Shown here: positions 34,341 through 42,315 of the stretch, piece by piece
Position numbering within the stretch: the first letter of the stretch is position 1
Layout of the letters: the number at the start of each line of letters is the position of its first letter
From: Oscillospiraceae bacterium
GTDB lineage: Bacteria; Bacillota; Clostridia; Oscillospirales; Acutalibacteraceae
Direction: 5' to 3'
Length of the DNA: 64,000 nucleotides
Assembly: GCA_015066245.1 (NCBI GenBank)
Contig: SVOS01000002.1
Coordinates: 115,000-178,999, forward strand
Made by a program: the position numbers and the translations under genes
The notes under the pieces: model-generated
Told to the model about the DNA's origin: nothing
Seen by the model: the letters and a program-made list of their open reading frames with translations, nothing else
The model's database searches: none

Positions 34341-34655
34341 ATGGTATTTGAAGAGTTCAAAAGGTTAATGGCGTTTGAGACCAAGGGTAAATTCTGCATA
34401 GAGATATTATTTGAGGTACAAGATAGTGCACAGTATAATTGGTGTTGGATGGGTAAGTTACCGGACAAAGAAACCAAAAATGATGTGTTTTGGTATGGAC
34501 TTACTGATGATGGCAAAAATGCTTATGATTATTCAACTTTTGAAGAGTTTGCGTCTGCTAAAGTATTTGATGGAAAATCGCTTTTAGATATTTGGGATAA
34601 TGTAACAATCAAGAGCGTGAATGGTTGCGATCCTCACATATACCTCGACAGATAA
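34341..34655 (+). CDS. Hypothetical protein, DUF-like, acquired region
   Basis: A 104-residue cytoplasmic protein, ATG 34341 after AAGGGTGG. It has CIEILFEVQDSAQYNWCWMG, DVFWYGLTDDGKNAYDYSTF and FEEFASAKVFDGKSLLDIWD, with a C-terminal C-D-P-H. There is no signal peptide or membrane span. The acidic, aromatic-rich make-up resembles small immunity-like or SMI1-type accessory proteins, but I do not recognise a family. It has its own promoter and terminator and lies between the intact and truncated copies of the deacetylase gene, so it probably arrived with that rearrangement. Confidence 0.7.
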   Translation: MVFEEFKRLMAFETKGKFCIEILFEVQDSAQYNWCWMGKLPDKETKNDVFWYGLTDDGKNAYDYSTFEEFASAKVFDGKSLLDIWDNVTIKSVNGCDPHIYLDR

Positions 34656-34674
34656 AACCAGATTTATTGAACTA

Positions 34675-34714
34675 AAAAAGCTATGAGAGCAAGAAAAAAC
34701 TCTCATAGCTTTTT
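34675..34714. terminator. Bidirectional intrinsic terminator
   Basis: Stem AAAAAGCTATGAGAG / CTCTCATAGCTTTTT, with A- and T-runs on both sides, between the convergent hypothetical gene (stop 34655) and deacetylase gene (stop 34720). Confidence 0.92.
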
Positions 34715-34719
34715 GTGCT

Positions 34720-35487
34720 TTATTGAGATAGGTGCATTCTGCCTTGGTGGTCTGTGGTATATTCGCCTTCTGGCACAAGCTCTGATATTGGTACAAGTTC
34801 ATACCCCTGTGCACGTATGCCTTCAATAATTGAGGGCAGGGCGGCGGGGGTGTTTTTTGCGCCGTTGTGCAGAAGGACGATTGAGCCGGGCTGAATCTTC
34901 GAGGTAATGCGTTCGGTGATTTCAGCGGCAGAGAGGTCTTTCCAGTCCAGAGAATCCACGTCCCACTGAATACAATACATATCGGTGCTTTTAACAACTC
35001 CCACAACATCGTTGTTATAATCTCCGTAAGGCGGGCGGAAAAGTGTGGGACATTTGCCCGTTATTGCTTTGATTTTTTCGTTGCAGGCGGTTACTTCTTT
35101 TTTCATATCTGCGGTGCTGAGGTTTGTCATGTGGGCATGGGTGTCAGAATGGTTTTCTACGTCGTGACCTTTGGATGCAATGTCTTTGACAGAGTCGGGA
35201 TATTTATCCACCCACTGACCTACAAGAAAAAAAGTTGCCTTAACATCGTAGTTGTCAAGAATTTTGAGAAGCTCGGGAGTCTGTTCGTTGCCCCAGGCAG
35301 CATCAAAGGAGATTGCCACCCTTTTGTCCTCGGTTTCTACAGAGTATATGGGAATGTCGCGGTCTGTGTTGGCGGCTGTTACCGCTTTGTTTACGGTGAA
35401 TGCCCCCAGACCTAAGGCTGCTGAGGCTATAAGAAAGGCACTCATGGTAATGAGTATGTCTTTTTTGGTAAGCGAGAAAATCTTCAT
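34720..35487 (-). CDS. Polysaccharide deacetylase, PdaB/sporulation-type
   Basis: A 255-residue exported carbohydrate esterase family 4 protein. ATG 35487 is preceded by GAGGTG; in-frame codons upstream are unlikely. Residues 1-35 are a signal anchor (ILITMSAFLIASAALGLGAF). NodB motifs: VAISFDAAWGNEQTPELL (catalytic Asp; the second position reads A-A in place of D-D, as in PdaB proteins), DVENHSDTHAHMTNLS (H-S-x-x-H), LFRPPYGDYNNDVV (motif 3), WDVDSLDWKDL, and VLLHNGAKNTPAAL (motif 5). It likely removes acetyl groups from spore-cortex or wall glycans. Its 3' end is duplicated at 33975. Confidence 0.88.
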   Translation of the reverse strand: MKIFSLTKKDILITMSAFLIASAALGLGAFTVNKAVTAANTDRDIPIYSVETEDKRVAISFDAAWGNEQTPELLKILDNYDVKATFFLVGQWVDKYPDSVKDIASKGHDVENHSDTHAHMTNLSTADMKKEVTACNEKIKAITGKCPTLFRPPYGDYNNDVVGVVKSTDMYCIQWDVDSLDWKDLSAAEITERITSKIQPGSIVLLHNGAKNTPAALPSIIEGIRAQGYELVPISELVPEGEYTTDHQGRMHLSQ

Positions 35488-35564
35488 ATATCTACACCTC
35501 GATAAAATATATGATTTCGGGGTAAAAATAATGAAAAAAATAAAAATTTTCATATCTGCTTCGA

Positions 35565-35597
35565 AAAATTGCACCTAAAAGTGCAATTTTTTCTTTT
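35565..35597 (+). promoter_or_regulatory. Terminator-like hairpin in front of the phage-like operon
   Basis: Stem AAAATTGCAC / GTGCAATTTT with loop CTAAAA, then TTCTTTTTT. It lies 52 bp before the terminase small-subunit start, with the T-run on the operon's strand. No gene upstream is transcribed in this direction, so it may be a transcription attenuator or insulator for the phage-like block. I see no good sigma-A promoter between it and 35649. Confidence 0.6.
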
Positions 35598-35648
35598 TTC
35601 GGGGGTATAAGTAGCGGAGGTTTTCCGCAGACAGAAAGGAGGAGCCCG

Positions 35649-36134
35649 ATGAAAAAGAAAAGTCTTTCATCAAAGGAAAAAGAATTTTGCAGGCTTTATT
35701 TAAGCTACGCCGACCCCGGTGCTGCGGCAGAGGGCGCAGGTTTTGAGGGTGATTTCCTCAAAATCGGCAATGCCCTTTTGTCAAGGGATGAGGTGTCGGA
35801 GGAAATTGAGCGTCTGTGTAATGTGCAGAAAAAGTCTATGGCAAAAATGGCAGCGGTTGGCTATCAGAAGCTTGCCTTCGGCAGCATTGCAGATGCGGTA
35901 TCGCTTCTTTACAAGGAAAAGCCTTGTCTTGAGGAGCTTAGAAAAATGGATTTGTTCTCAATTTCCGAAATCAAAAGACCAAAGGACGGCTCGGTGGAGA
36001 TTAAGTTTTTTGACCGCATGAAAGCACTTGAAAAGCTCAGCGAAAATGAGCAAGGCGACGGTGCCCATGGGTTTTATGAGGCGATTTGCCGTTCTGCAAA
36101 AATTCTCTCGGAGAAAGAGAAGGGCTTACAGTGA
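35649..36134 (+). CDS. Terminase small subunit-like protein (XtmA/Terminase_2 type)
   Basis: A 161-residue DNA-packaging protein, ATG 35649 after AAAGGAGG. KKKSLSSKEKEFCRLYLSYA with DPGAAAEGAGFEGDF is the N-terminal helix-turn-helix typical of Terminase_2 small subunits (usual form: T-x-K-Q-x-x-F-x-x-x-Y...N-A-x-x-A-A-x-x-A-G-Y). The middle, VGYQKLAFGSIADAVSLLY, and FDRMKALEKLSENEQ fit the oligomerisation region. It would recognise the DNA to be packaged by TerL. It is the first gene of the block and ends one base after the TerL start (overlap of 4). Confidence 0.85.
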   Translation: MKKKSLSSKEKEFCRLYLSYADPGAAAEGAGFEGDFLKIGNALLSRDEVSEEIERLCNVQKKSMAKMAAVGYQKLAFGSIADAVSLLYKEKPCLEELRKMDLFSISEIKRPKDGSVEIKFFDRMKALEKLSENEQGDGAHGFYEAICRSAKILSEKEKGLQ

Positions 36135-37402
36135 GCATCAAATTGTTGTCAGAAAAGCAGCTCAGAGTAATGAACTGGTGGTGTGAGGACTCGAAAGATA
36201 GAGGTCGTGATGCAGTTATATGTGATGGAGCAGTAAGGTCGGGCAAGACGTTTGTCATGGGAATTTCCTTTGTATTATGGGCGTTTTACCGATTTTCCGA
36301 TGCTTCTTTTGCCATATGCTCAAAGACGATACGCTCAGCAAGGCGAAATGTTGTGAGTCCCATATTATCGGTACTGAAAGGTCTGGGCTTTGAGGTGGAG
36401 GACAAGATTTCCTCAAATCTGCTGGTGATTTCTTACGGCGAAATGATTAACCGCTTTTATCTTTTCGGCGGCAAGGATGAAGCCTCTGCCTCATTGATTC
36501 AGGGTATGACGTTAAGCGGGGTTTTACTTGACGAGGTTGCCCTGATGCCCCGGTCATTTGTGGAGCAGGCCCTGGCAAGATGCTCTGTTTCGGGCTCCAA
36601 ATTCTGGTTTAATTGCAATCCCGAATATCCTGCCCATTGGTTTTATCAGGAGTGGATAAAAAAGCGAGAGGAGAAAAATGCTCTTTATCTGCATTTTACC
36701 ATGAAGGATAATCCCTCTCTTTCCAAAGAAACAATCAAGAGATATGAACGGCTATATTCGGGAGTATTTTACCGACGGTTTATCAAAGGCGAGTGGATAG
36801 AGCTTGAGGGCGCGGTCTATCCCTTTATGGCAAGTGAGGATGCCTTTTGGGACAAGCCCGAGCCTCCCTTTGATGACTATGCCGTAAGCTGTGACTACGG
36901 CACAGTAAATCCTGCGTCTTTCGGCCTTTGGGCAAAGAAGGACGGTGTGTGGTACAGAATTGATGAGTATTATTACGACTCAAGAAAAGAAGGTGCTCAG
37001 CGTACAGACGAGGAGCATTATCTGGGGCTTAAGGCACTTATAGGTCACAGAAGGGTCAGATGTGTGGTTATAGACCCCTCTGCGGCAAGCTTTATGGAGC
37101 TTATAAGGCGAAAAGGCGAATTTGAGGTAATACCTGCGAAAAATTCGGTGACAGACGGAGTAAGACAGGTGTCAACGGCACTTAAGGACGGCAGCATAAG
37201 AATCTGCAGAAACTGCACAGACTCGGTAAGGGAGTTTGCTCTTTACCGCTGGGCCAATACGGCTGATGACGTACCCATCAAAGAGAATGACCACGCAATG
37301 GATGACATAAGGTATTTTGTCACAACAATTTTATTTAGCGGCAAAAGTGATTTTTTTGTTGTTGCCGCTGACAGGAGGAAAAACTGTGAAACTTTTTTCT
37401 AA
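36131..37402 (+). CDS. terL: Phage terminase large subunit (PBSX XtmB-like)
   Basis: A 423-residue packaging motor. GTG 36131 is used (S-I-K-L-L-S-E-K-Q follows; AGAAGGG upstream); the longer frame overlaps TerS fully. ATPase motifs: Walker A ICDGAVRSGKTFVMGISFVL, the segment LIQGMTLSGVLLDEVALMPR with Walker B and catalytic Glu, coupling region FWFNCNPEYPAHWFYQEW. The RNase-H-like nuclease domain has VSCDYGTVNPASFGL, CVVIDPSAASFMELI and ENDHAMDDIRYFVT, with all three acidic positions intact. So both ATPase and nuclease look functional, which argues that packaging is retained. It overlaps the portal gene by 17 bp. Confidence 0.93.
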   Translation: MSIKLLSEKQLRVMNWWCEDSKDRGRDAVICDGAVRSGKTFVMGISFVLWAFYRFSDASFAICSKTIRSARRNVVSPILSVLKGLGFEVEDKISSNLLVISYGEMINRFYLFGGKDEASASLIQGMTLSGVLLDEVALMPRSFVEQALARCSVSGSKFWFNCNPEYPAHWFYQEWIKKREEKNALYLHFTMKDNPSLSKETIKRYERLYSGVFYRRFIKGEWIELEGAVYPFMASEDAFWDKPEPPFDDYAVSCDYGTVNPASFGLWAKKDGVWYRIDEYYYDSRKEGAQRTDEEHYLGLKALIGHRRVRCVVIDPSAASFMELIRRKGEFEVIPAKNSVTDGVRQVSTALKDGSIRICRNCTDSVREFALYRWANTADDVPIKENDHAMDDIRYFVTTILFSGKSDFFVVAADRRKNCETFF

Positions 37403-38528
37403 GAAAAACAAGCCACAGTATGCAGCAGTGCAGACAGCTTCGGGTAAAAATCAATACTCACACCCTTTTTCGTGTCTTGACAGATACAAGGCTGTAGCCG
37501 AGAGGGAAATGTACAAGTCTCTGAGAGAAGCCGTGCCTGTTATCGATGCGGCTCTCAGCAAAATTGTGAGACTTGTGGGGGATTTTAAACTCACAACAGA
37601 TAATCCCAAGACAGATGCACTTCTTAAGGATTTCAAGGCCAACGTAAAAGTTGGTGCAACAGGTCTGGGGCTAAATAGCTATCTTGACACATATCTCAAT
37701 GACTTGCTGACTTTCGGTGAGGCGGTAGGGGAGATTATACCTTCAAGGGATTTTTCGGGTGTTGAGGCACTTTATAACGGCTCTATGGATGATGTGGAGC
37801 TTAAAGAGGGCAGTTCTCCTCTTGATATCAGGGTTTGTCTCAAGGGTATTGGCGAGGAGAAAGAGCTTCCTTTTCAGGAGCTTATTACAGTATCATTGCT
37901 TTCACCGGAGAGCGGCAAGCTTCAGGGCACTCCCTTGCTTCGCGGGCTACCCTTTGTAAGCTCGGTATTACTTAAGATTTTCGGCTCAATCGGCAAGAAT
38001 TTTGACCGAATCGGCAACATCCGCTACGCAGTGACCTACAAGCCTCAGGAGGGCGGTTTTGCAAATCCCGAAGAAAGAGCAAAGCTTATTGCCAATGAGT
38101 GGAGCAAGGCCATGCGTGACACAAGCGGAGTATATGACTTTGTTTGTGTAGGAGATGTTGATATCAAGGTGATCGGTGCTGATAATCAGGAGCTTGAGTG
38201 CGAAGTGCCCATTAAGCATATTTTAGAGCAGATTGTGTCAAAGCTTTGTATTCCGCCATTTTTGCTGGGGCTTTCCTGGTCCAGCACAGAGCGTATGAGC
38301 AGTGTTCAGGCAGATGTACTTACAAGCGAGCTTGAGTATTTCAGAAGTGTGCTGACACCTATTATCAAAAAAATCTGTAGTGTGCATTTAAGGCTTAAAG
38401 GTATAAATACAGCTGTAAATGTAGAGTGGGATAATATCACTCTCATGGACGAGGTGGAGCTTGCAAACTCAAGGCTTATAAACGCCAAGGCTGAGAAAGT
38501 CGAAAAAGAAATGGAGGAAAAAGCTTGA
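37386..38528 (+). CDS. Phage portal protein (SPP1/PBSX-type)
   Basis: A 380-residue portal protein starting at GTG 37386 (K-L-F-S-K-K-N-K-P-Q), which follows AGGAGGAAAA; the frame further upstream lies in terL. Features of portal proteins: EAVPVIDAALSKIVRLVGDF, SYLDTYLNDLLTFGEAVGEI, FGSIGKNFDRIGNIRYAVTY, and the C-terminal crown region IPPFLLGLSWSSTERMSSVQ with LTSELEYFRSVLTPIIKKI. The protein forms the dodecameric ring through which DNA enters the head. Its stop overlaps the next gene's TTG start. Confidence 0.92.
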   Translation: MKLFSKKNKPQYAAVQTASGKNQYSHPFSCLDRYKAVAEREMYKSLREAVPVIDAALSKIVRLVGDFKLTTDNPKTDALLKDFKANVKVGATGLGLNSYLDTYLNDLLTFGEAVGEIIPSRDFSGVEALYNGSMDDVELKEGSSPLDIRVCLKGIGEEKELPFQELITVSLLSPESGKLQGTPLLRGLPFVSSVLLKIFGSIGKNFDRIGNIRYAVTYKPQEGGFANPEERAKLIANEWSKAMRDTSGVYDFVCVGDVDIKVIGADNQELECEVPIKHILEQIVSKLCIPPFLLGLSWSSTERMSSVQADVLTSELEYFRSVLTPIIKKICSVHLRLKGINTAVNVEWDNITLMDEVELANSRLINAKAEKVEKEMEEKA

Positions 38529-39496
38529 CGAACGAAACTGATTTTTCATCTTCATACCCCACTGATGAGGAATTGGAGCTTATAAACAATTACACCCGAC
38601 GACCTTTTTCGAAAGACGAGGTATATGTATTTTCTGTTACTCTTTGCGACAACGACGTGGACAGAGATTTTGAGCGATTTACCGTAGAATCTCTATTTGC
38701 ACTGGAAAAGCTTTTTGTGGGCAAAACAGGTATTGTAGACCATGTAAGCTCCAGCAAAAACCAGACTGCACGAATTTTCAAGTGTGGTGTTGAGGCGGTA
38801 GAAGGCAGAAAAACCATAACCGGGGATGATTATTTCAAGCTCACTGCAAGGGCATATATTCCCATTACTGACGGAAACCGTGAAACTATTATGTCGATAG
38901 AAAGCGGTATCAGAAAAGAAGTCAGTGTAGGATGTGCAGTAGAGGAAAGCATCTGCTCTGTATGTGGCAAGGCTATGGGGCATGACGGATGTCACCACAT
39001 AAAGGGTCAGACCTTCGGCTCAAAGCTTTGCTTTGCGGAGCTTATGAATCCTTATGATGCATACGAGTGGAGCTTTGTAGCGGTGCCTGCTCAGCGAGAG
39101 GCAGGAGTTACAAAGATGTTTAACAAGGGAAGGAGCAATAAAAAAATGGAAGATATTATGAAAAGTATCGAAAGCAAGCAGGAGGTTACACTTTCAACCT
39201 CAGAATGCTCAAAGCTTTTTGAGTATATCGAAGAGCTTAAAAAGGATGCCGAAAGCGGCAGAGAGTACAGAAACGAGCTCGAGAAAAACTTCTTAAGACT
39301 TATGGCGGTTACTCAGCCCGATGTGCCGGAAAGCTGTGCGAAGAAGGCTATGAAGGCGTTGGATGCTTCGGAGCTCAAGGCGTTTAACAAAGCATTGGAG
39401 AAGAATGCAGAGGGTATTATTCCCCTTAAGCCCCAGCTTGCAACATTAAAAACAGAGAGAAGCAAGACTTCTCAGAACAAAGAATTCAAGATTTAA
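38525..39496 (+). CDS. XkdF-like prohead protease / scaffold fusion
   Basis: A 323-residue protein starting TTG 38525 after ATGGAGGAAA. Residues ~20-200 look like an XkdF-type prohead protease: DEVYVFSVTLCDNDVDRDFE, LFVGKTGIVDHVSSSKNQTA, EVSVGCAVEESICSVCGKAM, and FAELMNPYDAYEWSFVAVPA. The D-H and S/V-G-C segments would be the catalytic His and Ser/Cys equivalents. A pair of C-x-x-C-like elements (C-S-V-C-G ... C-H-H) suggests a bound metal, unusual for the family. Residues ~220-300 form a coiled coil (LFEYIEELKKDAESGREYRN), probably the scaffold. It matures the capsid. Confidence 0.8.
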   Translation: MTNETDFSSSYPTDEELELINNYTRRPFSKDEVYVFSVTLCDNDVDRDFERFTVESLFALEKLFVGKTGIVDHVSSSKNQTARIFKCGVEAVEGRKTITGDDYFKLTARAYIPITDGNRETIMSIESGIRKEVSVGCAVEESICSVCGKAMGHDGCHHIKGQTFGSKLCFAELMNPYDAYEWSFVAVPAQREAGVTKMFNKGRSNKKMEDIMKSIESKQEVTLSTSECSKLFEYIEELKKDAESGREYRNELEKNFLRLMAVTQPDVPESCAKKAMKALDASELKAFNKALEKNAEGIIPLKPQLATLKTERSKTSQNKEFKI

Positions 39497-39507
39497 CGGA
39501 GGTATAT

Positions 39508-39840
39508 ATGAATATCGGTTTTAACGGTTTTTGTGAAAATACAGTAACATTCGAGGCAGAGTCAAATGTAGAAAAGGGCTCACTCGTTAAGATTACAGAC
39601 GACAATACAGTGGGCGTTTGTGAAGGTGGCGACAAAGTGTGCGGTGTGTGCGTAAATGTGCGTGACGGCTATGCTGCAGTAAAGCTTTACGGTTATGCAG
39701 AAATCCCCGTGGAGGGCGCAGTCAATGTAGGCTACCAGACACTTTCTGCGGCAAACGGTTCTGCAATGCAGTTTGACGCACAGGGCAAGGAATATCTTGT
39801 CCTTTCAGCAGATACAGACGCCATCGGCGTTATTCTTTAA
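39508..39840 (+). CDS. Head decoration/stabilisation-like protein (DUF2190-type)
   Basis: A 110-residue beta-rich protein, ATG 39508 after AACGGAGG. It contains TFEAESNVEKGSLVKITDDN, VCGVCVNVRDGYAAVKLYGY and AQGKEYLVLSADTDAIGVIL. The repeated G-S-L-V-K and A-V-K-L-x-G patterns suit the small capsid-decoration or stabilising proteins encoded just before the major capsid gene. It sits 12 bp after the protease gene and 15 bp before the capsid gene. The function is inferred from fold-like pattern and position. Confidence 0.72.
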   Translation: MNIGFNGFCENTVTFEAESNVEKGSLVKITDDNTVGVCEGGDKVCGVCVNVRDGYAAVKLYGYAEIPVEGAVNVGYQTLSAANGSAMQFDAQGKEYLVLSADTDAIGVIL

Positions 39841-39855
39841 TGGAGGTATGTGAAT

Positions 39856-40866
39856 ATGGCATTTTATGAGAATATTTCCCTTGAAAAGGGTATGTATGCA
39901 AACAGTAACAAAAGCATGACGGATGTGCTTGAGGAGCTTGATCCTTCTGCAAATTATGCAGGTACAGAGCTTGAGGGCCTTGACGCTTTTTCGCGTCAGC
40001 TCAAAAGATTTGATATCAGAGTAAGCGGTGCGGCATCAGATAAAGTTGAGAAGTTTTTCCAGACTACTGACTCTGCGGCACTTTTCCCCGAATATGTAAG
40101 TCGTGCAGTGCGTCAGGGTATCGAAGAAGCCAGTGTCCTTGATGATATTGTGGCTACAAAGACAAAAATTTCAGGCATGGACTACAGAAGCATCACTTCA
40201 ACTCCCTCTGAGCAGGACAAGAGTCTTGTGGTAGTAAACGAGGGTGCCTATATTCCCGAAACAAAGGTAAGCACTCAGGAAAACCTTGTAAAGCTCAAGA
40301 AACGCGGCAGAATGCTGGTGTCCTCTTATGAGGCGTTAAGATTCCAGCGTCTTGACCTTTTCACAGTTACTCTTAAGCAGATTGGTGCTTACATTGCACG
40401 TGCTCAGCTTAAGGACGCAGTGGATGTGCTTTTAAACGGCGACGGCAATGCTAATCCTTGTGAAGGTATTGAGTCCAAGACTTCCGGTGTGCTTACTTAC
40501 TCTGACCTTGTGGCTCTCTGGGCTAAGATGAATCCCTATGAACTCAACACAATTCTTGCACCTACAACTGCCATGCAGAAGCTTCTTGAGGTGAATGAGT
40601 TGAAGGACTCAAATGCAGGCCAGTCATTCCACGCAACAGGCAAGATGGTGACACCCTTAGGTGCAAAGCTTATTCATACTCAGGCAATTGACTCTGACCT
40701 TATTATTGGTCTTGACAAAAACTGTGCTCTTGAAATGGTGGTTGCAGGCGATGTAGTAACCGATTATGACAAGCTCATTGACCGTCAGCTTGAGCGTGCA
40801 GCAATTACCTCAATTGCAGGTTTTGCGAAGATTTACAAGGACGCCGCAAAGAAGCTTACATACTAA
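39856..40866 (+). CDS. Major capsid protein (HK97-fold, PBSX XkdG-like)
   Basis: A 336-residue capsid protein starting ATG 39856; TGGAGG at 39841 gives the right spacing, while GTG 39850 is too close. The E-loop/N-arm region holds FFQTTDSAALFPEYVSRAVR, an element very like XkdG and other siphovirus/myovirus HK97-fold capsids. TPSEQDKSLVVVNEGAYIPE, LKKRGRMLVSSYEALRFQRL and IGAYIARAQLKDAVDVLLNG (spine helix) follow, then LNTILAPTTAMQKLLEVNEL and KMVTPLGAKLIHTQAIDSDL in the A domain. Length is normal for the family. Confidence 0.92.
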   Translation: MAFYENISLEKGMYANSNKSMTDVLEELDPSANYAGTELEGLDAFSRQLKRFDIRVSGAASDKVEKFFQTTDSAALFPEYVSRAVRQGIEEASVLDDIVATKTKISGMDYRSITSTPSEQDKSLVVVNEGAYIPETKVSTQENLVKLKKRGRMLVSSYEALRFQRLDLFTVTLKQIGAYIARAQLKDAVDVLLNGDGNANPCEGIESKTSGVLTYSDLVALWAKMNPYELNTILAPTTAMQKLLEVNELKDSNAGQSFHATGKMVTPLGAKLIHTQAIDSDLIIGLDKNCALEMVVAGDVVTDYDKLIDRQLERAAITSIAGFAKIYKDAAKKLTY

Positions 40867-40882
40867 GAAAGGAGCGAGGAGC

Positions 40883-41251
40883 ATGAGTTTGTACGATACT
40901 ATAAGACGTTTTAAGTTGTTAAGCGGACTTGAAGATGCAGAGCTCAGCCGTTATTCAGACCTTTGCAAAGAGGCATTTGACGAAATCAAGTCTTCCGTGA
41001 AGGTGAATGCCGAAAGCCTGGATAGCGGCAAGCTCCTCAGGCTTTCATATACCGCAGGTGCCCTGGCTTTTTATAAATATTGTCTTTACACCTCCATAAA
41101 TGAGCCCGCAAGCTTTGATGCTGGCGAAGTCCGTGTTACAAAAAGCAACAACAAAGCAGAAGTAGCCCGAACGCTCTTTGAAAACGAGTACAGAGGCGTG
41201 TCGGATCTGCTTAAGGACAGGGGCTTTTATTTCGGGAGGATAAAAGCTTGA
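40883..41251 (+). CDS. Head-tail connector-like protein
   Basis: A 122-residue helical protein, ATG 40883 after AAAGGAGCGAGG (the longer frame overlaps the capsid gene). LYDTIRRFKLLSGLEDAELS, LCKEAFDEIKSSVK and LLRLSYTAGALAFYKYCLYT form the helix pattern of gp6-type or YqbG-like connectors that sit under the portal. ARTLFENEYRGVSDLLKDRG completes it. Position immediately downstream of the capsid gene agrees. It overlaps the following gene by 4 bp. Confidence 0.75.
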   Translation: MSLYDTIRRFKLLSGLEDAELSRYSDLCKEAFDEIKSSVKVNAESLDSGKLLRLSYTAGALAFYKYCLYTSINEPASFDAGEVRVTKSNNKAEVARTLFENEYRGVSDLLKDRGFYFGRIKA

Positions 41252-41598
41252 ATATTATAAAAGACATTGCACGTGAAATAGAAAACTTCGGCGAAAAAAT
41301 AACTGTTACATCGGAAAAGGGCGAGTTTTCCATCAAGGGTATTTTAGAGCCTCTTTTATACAAAAACAAAATGTACTTTTACGGCAAGCAGGTGCCAACT
41401 GGATTCTTTGATATAGGCCATTATCTGTTGATATGTCCTTATTATGTTGAGCTGCCCGTGTTGGGTACAGTGTTTTTTGAGAGCAAAAAAGGAAGGTTTA
41501 TACTTAAACGCAGCGAAACCGTAAAAGCAAAATCAAAGCCCGTCTATGTGTGGGCGGTGCTGGCTCCTTATGTTGAACCTGAAGAGGAGGAACTATAA
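41248..41598 (+). CDS. Head-closure/neck-like phage protein
   Basis: A 116-residue protein starting TTG 41248 after GGGAGGA. Beta-rich: EKITVTSEKGEFSIKGILEP, LLYKNKMYFYGKQVPTGFFD, IGHYLLICPYYVELPVLGTV and FFESKKGRFILKRSETVKAK. The pattern (short N-terminal helix, oil-loop-like Y-x-Y-G ... D-x-G-x-Y-L-L-I ... F) resembles phage head-closure proteins of the XkdH/gp16 class. The gene is one base from the next start. Identification is by position and fold pattern only. Confidence 0.65.
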   Translation: MNIIKDIAREIENFGEKITVTSEKGEFSIKGILEPLLYKNKMYFYGKQVPTGFFDIGHYLLICPYYVELPVLGTVFFESKKGRFILKRSETVKAKSKPVYVWAVLAPYVEPEEEEL

Positions 41599-42315
41599 AT
41601 GTCAGATACTGTTCTTAAAAGCTTGATTCAATCCGTAAAAAGCAAACCTGAGCTTTCTATGGTGACTTGTATATACGGTAATCGCCGCGAGCTTTCACAG
41701 AACCCCAATTGCAGCTTTGTACTGAGCTTTGAAACAGAAAAAGTAAATTTAAGCAGAGATAAAAGACAAGACTTCCTTTTTGAAAAAGAGTATAAGCTTT
41801 CTTTGTTGGCGCCTTCGGGTGCATCGGGAAAAAGACTTTCGGAGGTAGCACTTTGGGTTTCGGAGGCTTTGCAGGAGGCAGCAACAGATGGCGTTGTAAA
41901 ATCCATAATTATTGAAAAGCAGCAGTATAGCGACACCACGGCGGTGCTTTACTCGGATATTTATGTTGTGGTAGGGGATATTGCTCATTCAAAGCTTTGT
42001 AGTGTGTATTTTAATGATAAGCTCCAGACGGGAATAACAGAGGTTAATTTCAGAAGTGCCGAGACAAGTGAGAAAACAGGGGAGCTTTTGAACGGCTATC
42101 ACGAAGTCAAAGAAAATTACATCACCATAAGCATCCAATCAAAGAACAGTCTTTCTGTGCCTGCTTATCCCTTTGAGCTGATGCTTGAAAGCGAAGAAAG
42201 CAGAGATGTGTTTGTCAATTGCGTCATAGTCTCCGAGAGGTTTGTTCAGAACATGGCAGAAGGCATCAGCTACAGCTACGAAATTAAGGGAGAAAGAAAA
42301 AATGCAGATGTTTGA
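41599..42315 (+). CDS. Two-part phage tail protein, tail-terminator-like N-half and tube-like C-half (tentative)
   Basis: A 238-residue protein, ATG 41599 after GAAGAGGAGG. Residues 1-130 look like a tail-completion/terminator protein: YKLSLLAPSGASGKRLSEVA, LWVSEALQEAATDGVVKSII and YSDTTAVLYSDIYVVVGD. Residues ~131-238 are a separate beta-rich part: LCSVYFNDKLQTGITEVNFR, YITISIQSKNSLSVPAYPFE, ESRDVFVNCVIVSERFVQNM and GISYSYEIKGE. The latter has the layout of XkdM-type tube subunits (V-Y-x-N-x-K ... long strand ... V-x-x-x-x-F-x-x). If so, terminator and tube are fused here. It occupies the place where sheath, tube, chaperone and tape-measure genes lie in PBSX. Confidence 0.6.
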   Translation: MSDTVLKSLIQSVKSKPELSMVTCIYGNRRELSQNPNCSFVLSFETEKVNLSRDKRQDFLFEKEYKLSLLAPSGASGKRLSEVALWVSEALQEAATDGVVKSIIIEKQQYSDTTAVLYSDIYVVVGDIAHSKLCSVYFNDKLQTGITEVNFRSAETSEKTGELLNGYHEVKENYITISIQSKNSLSVPAYPFELMLESEESRDVFVNCVIVSERFVQNMAEGISYSYEIKGERKNADV

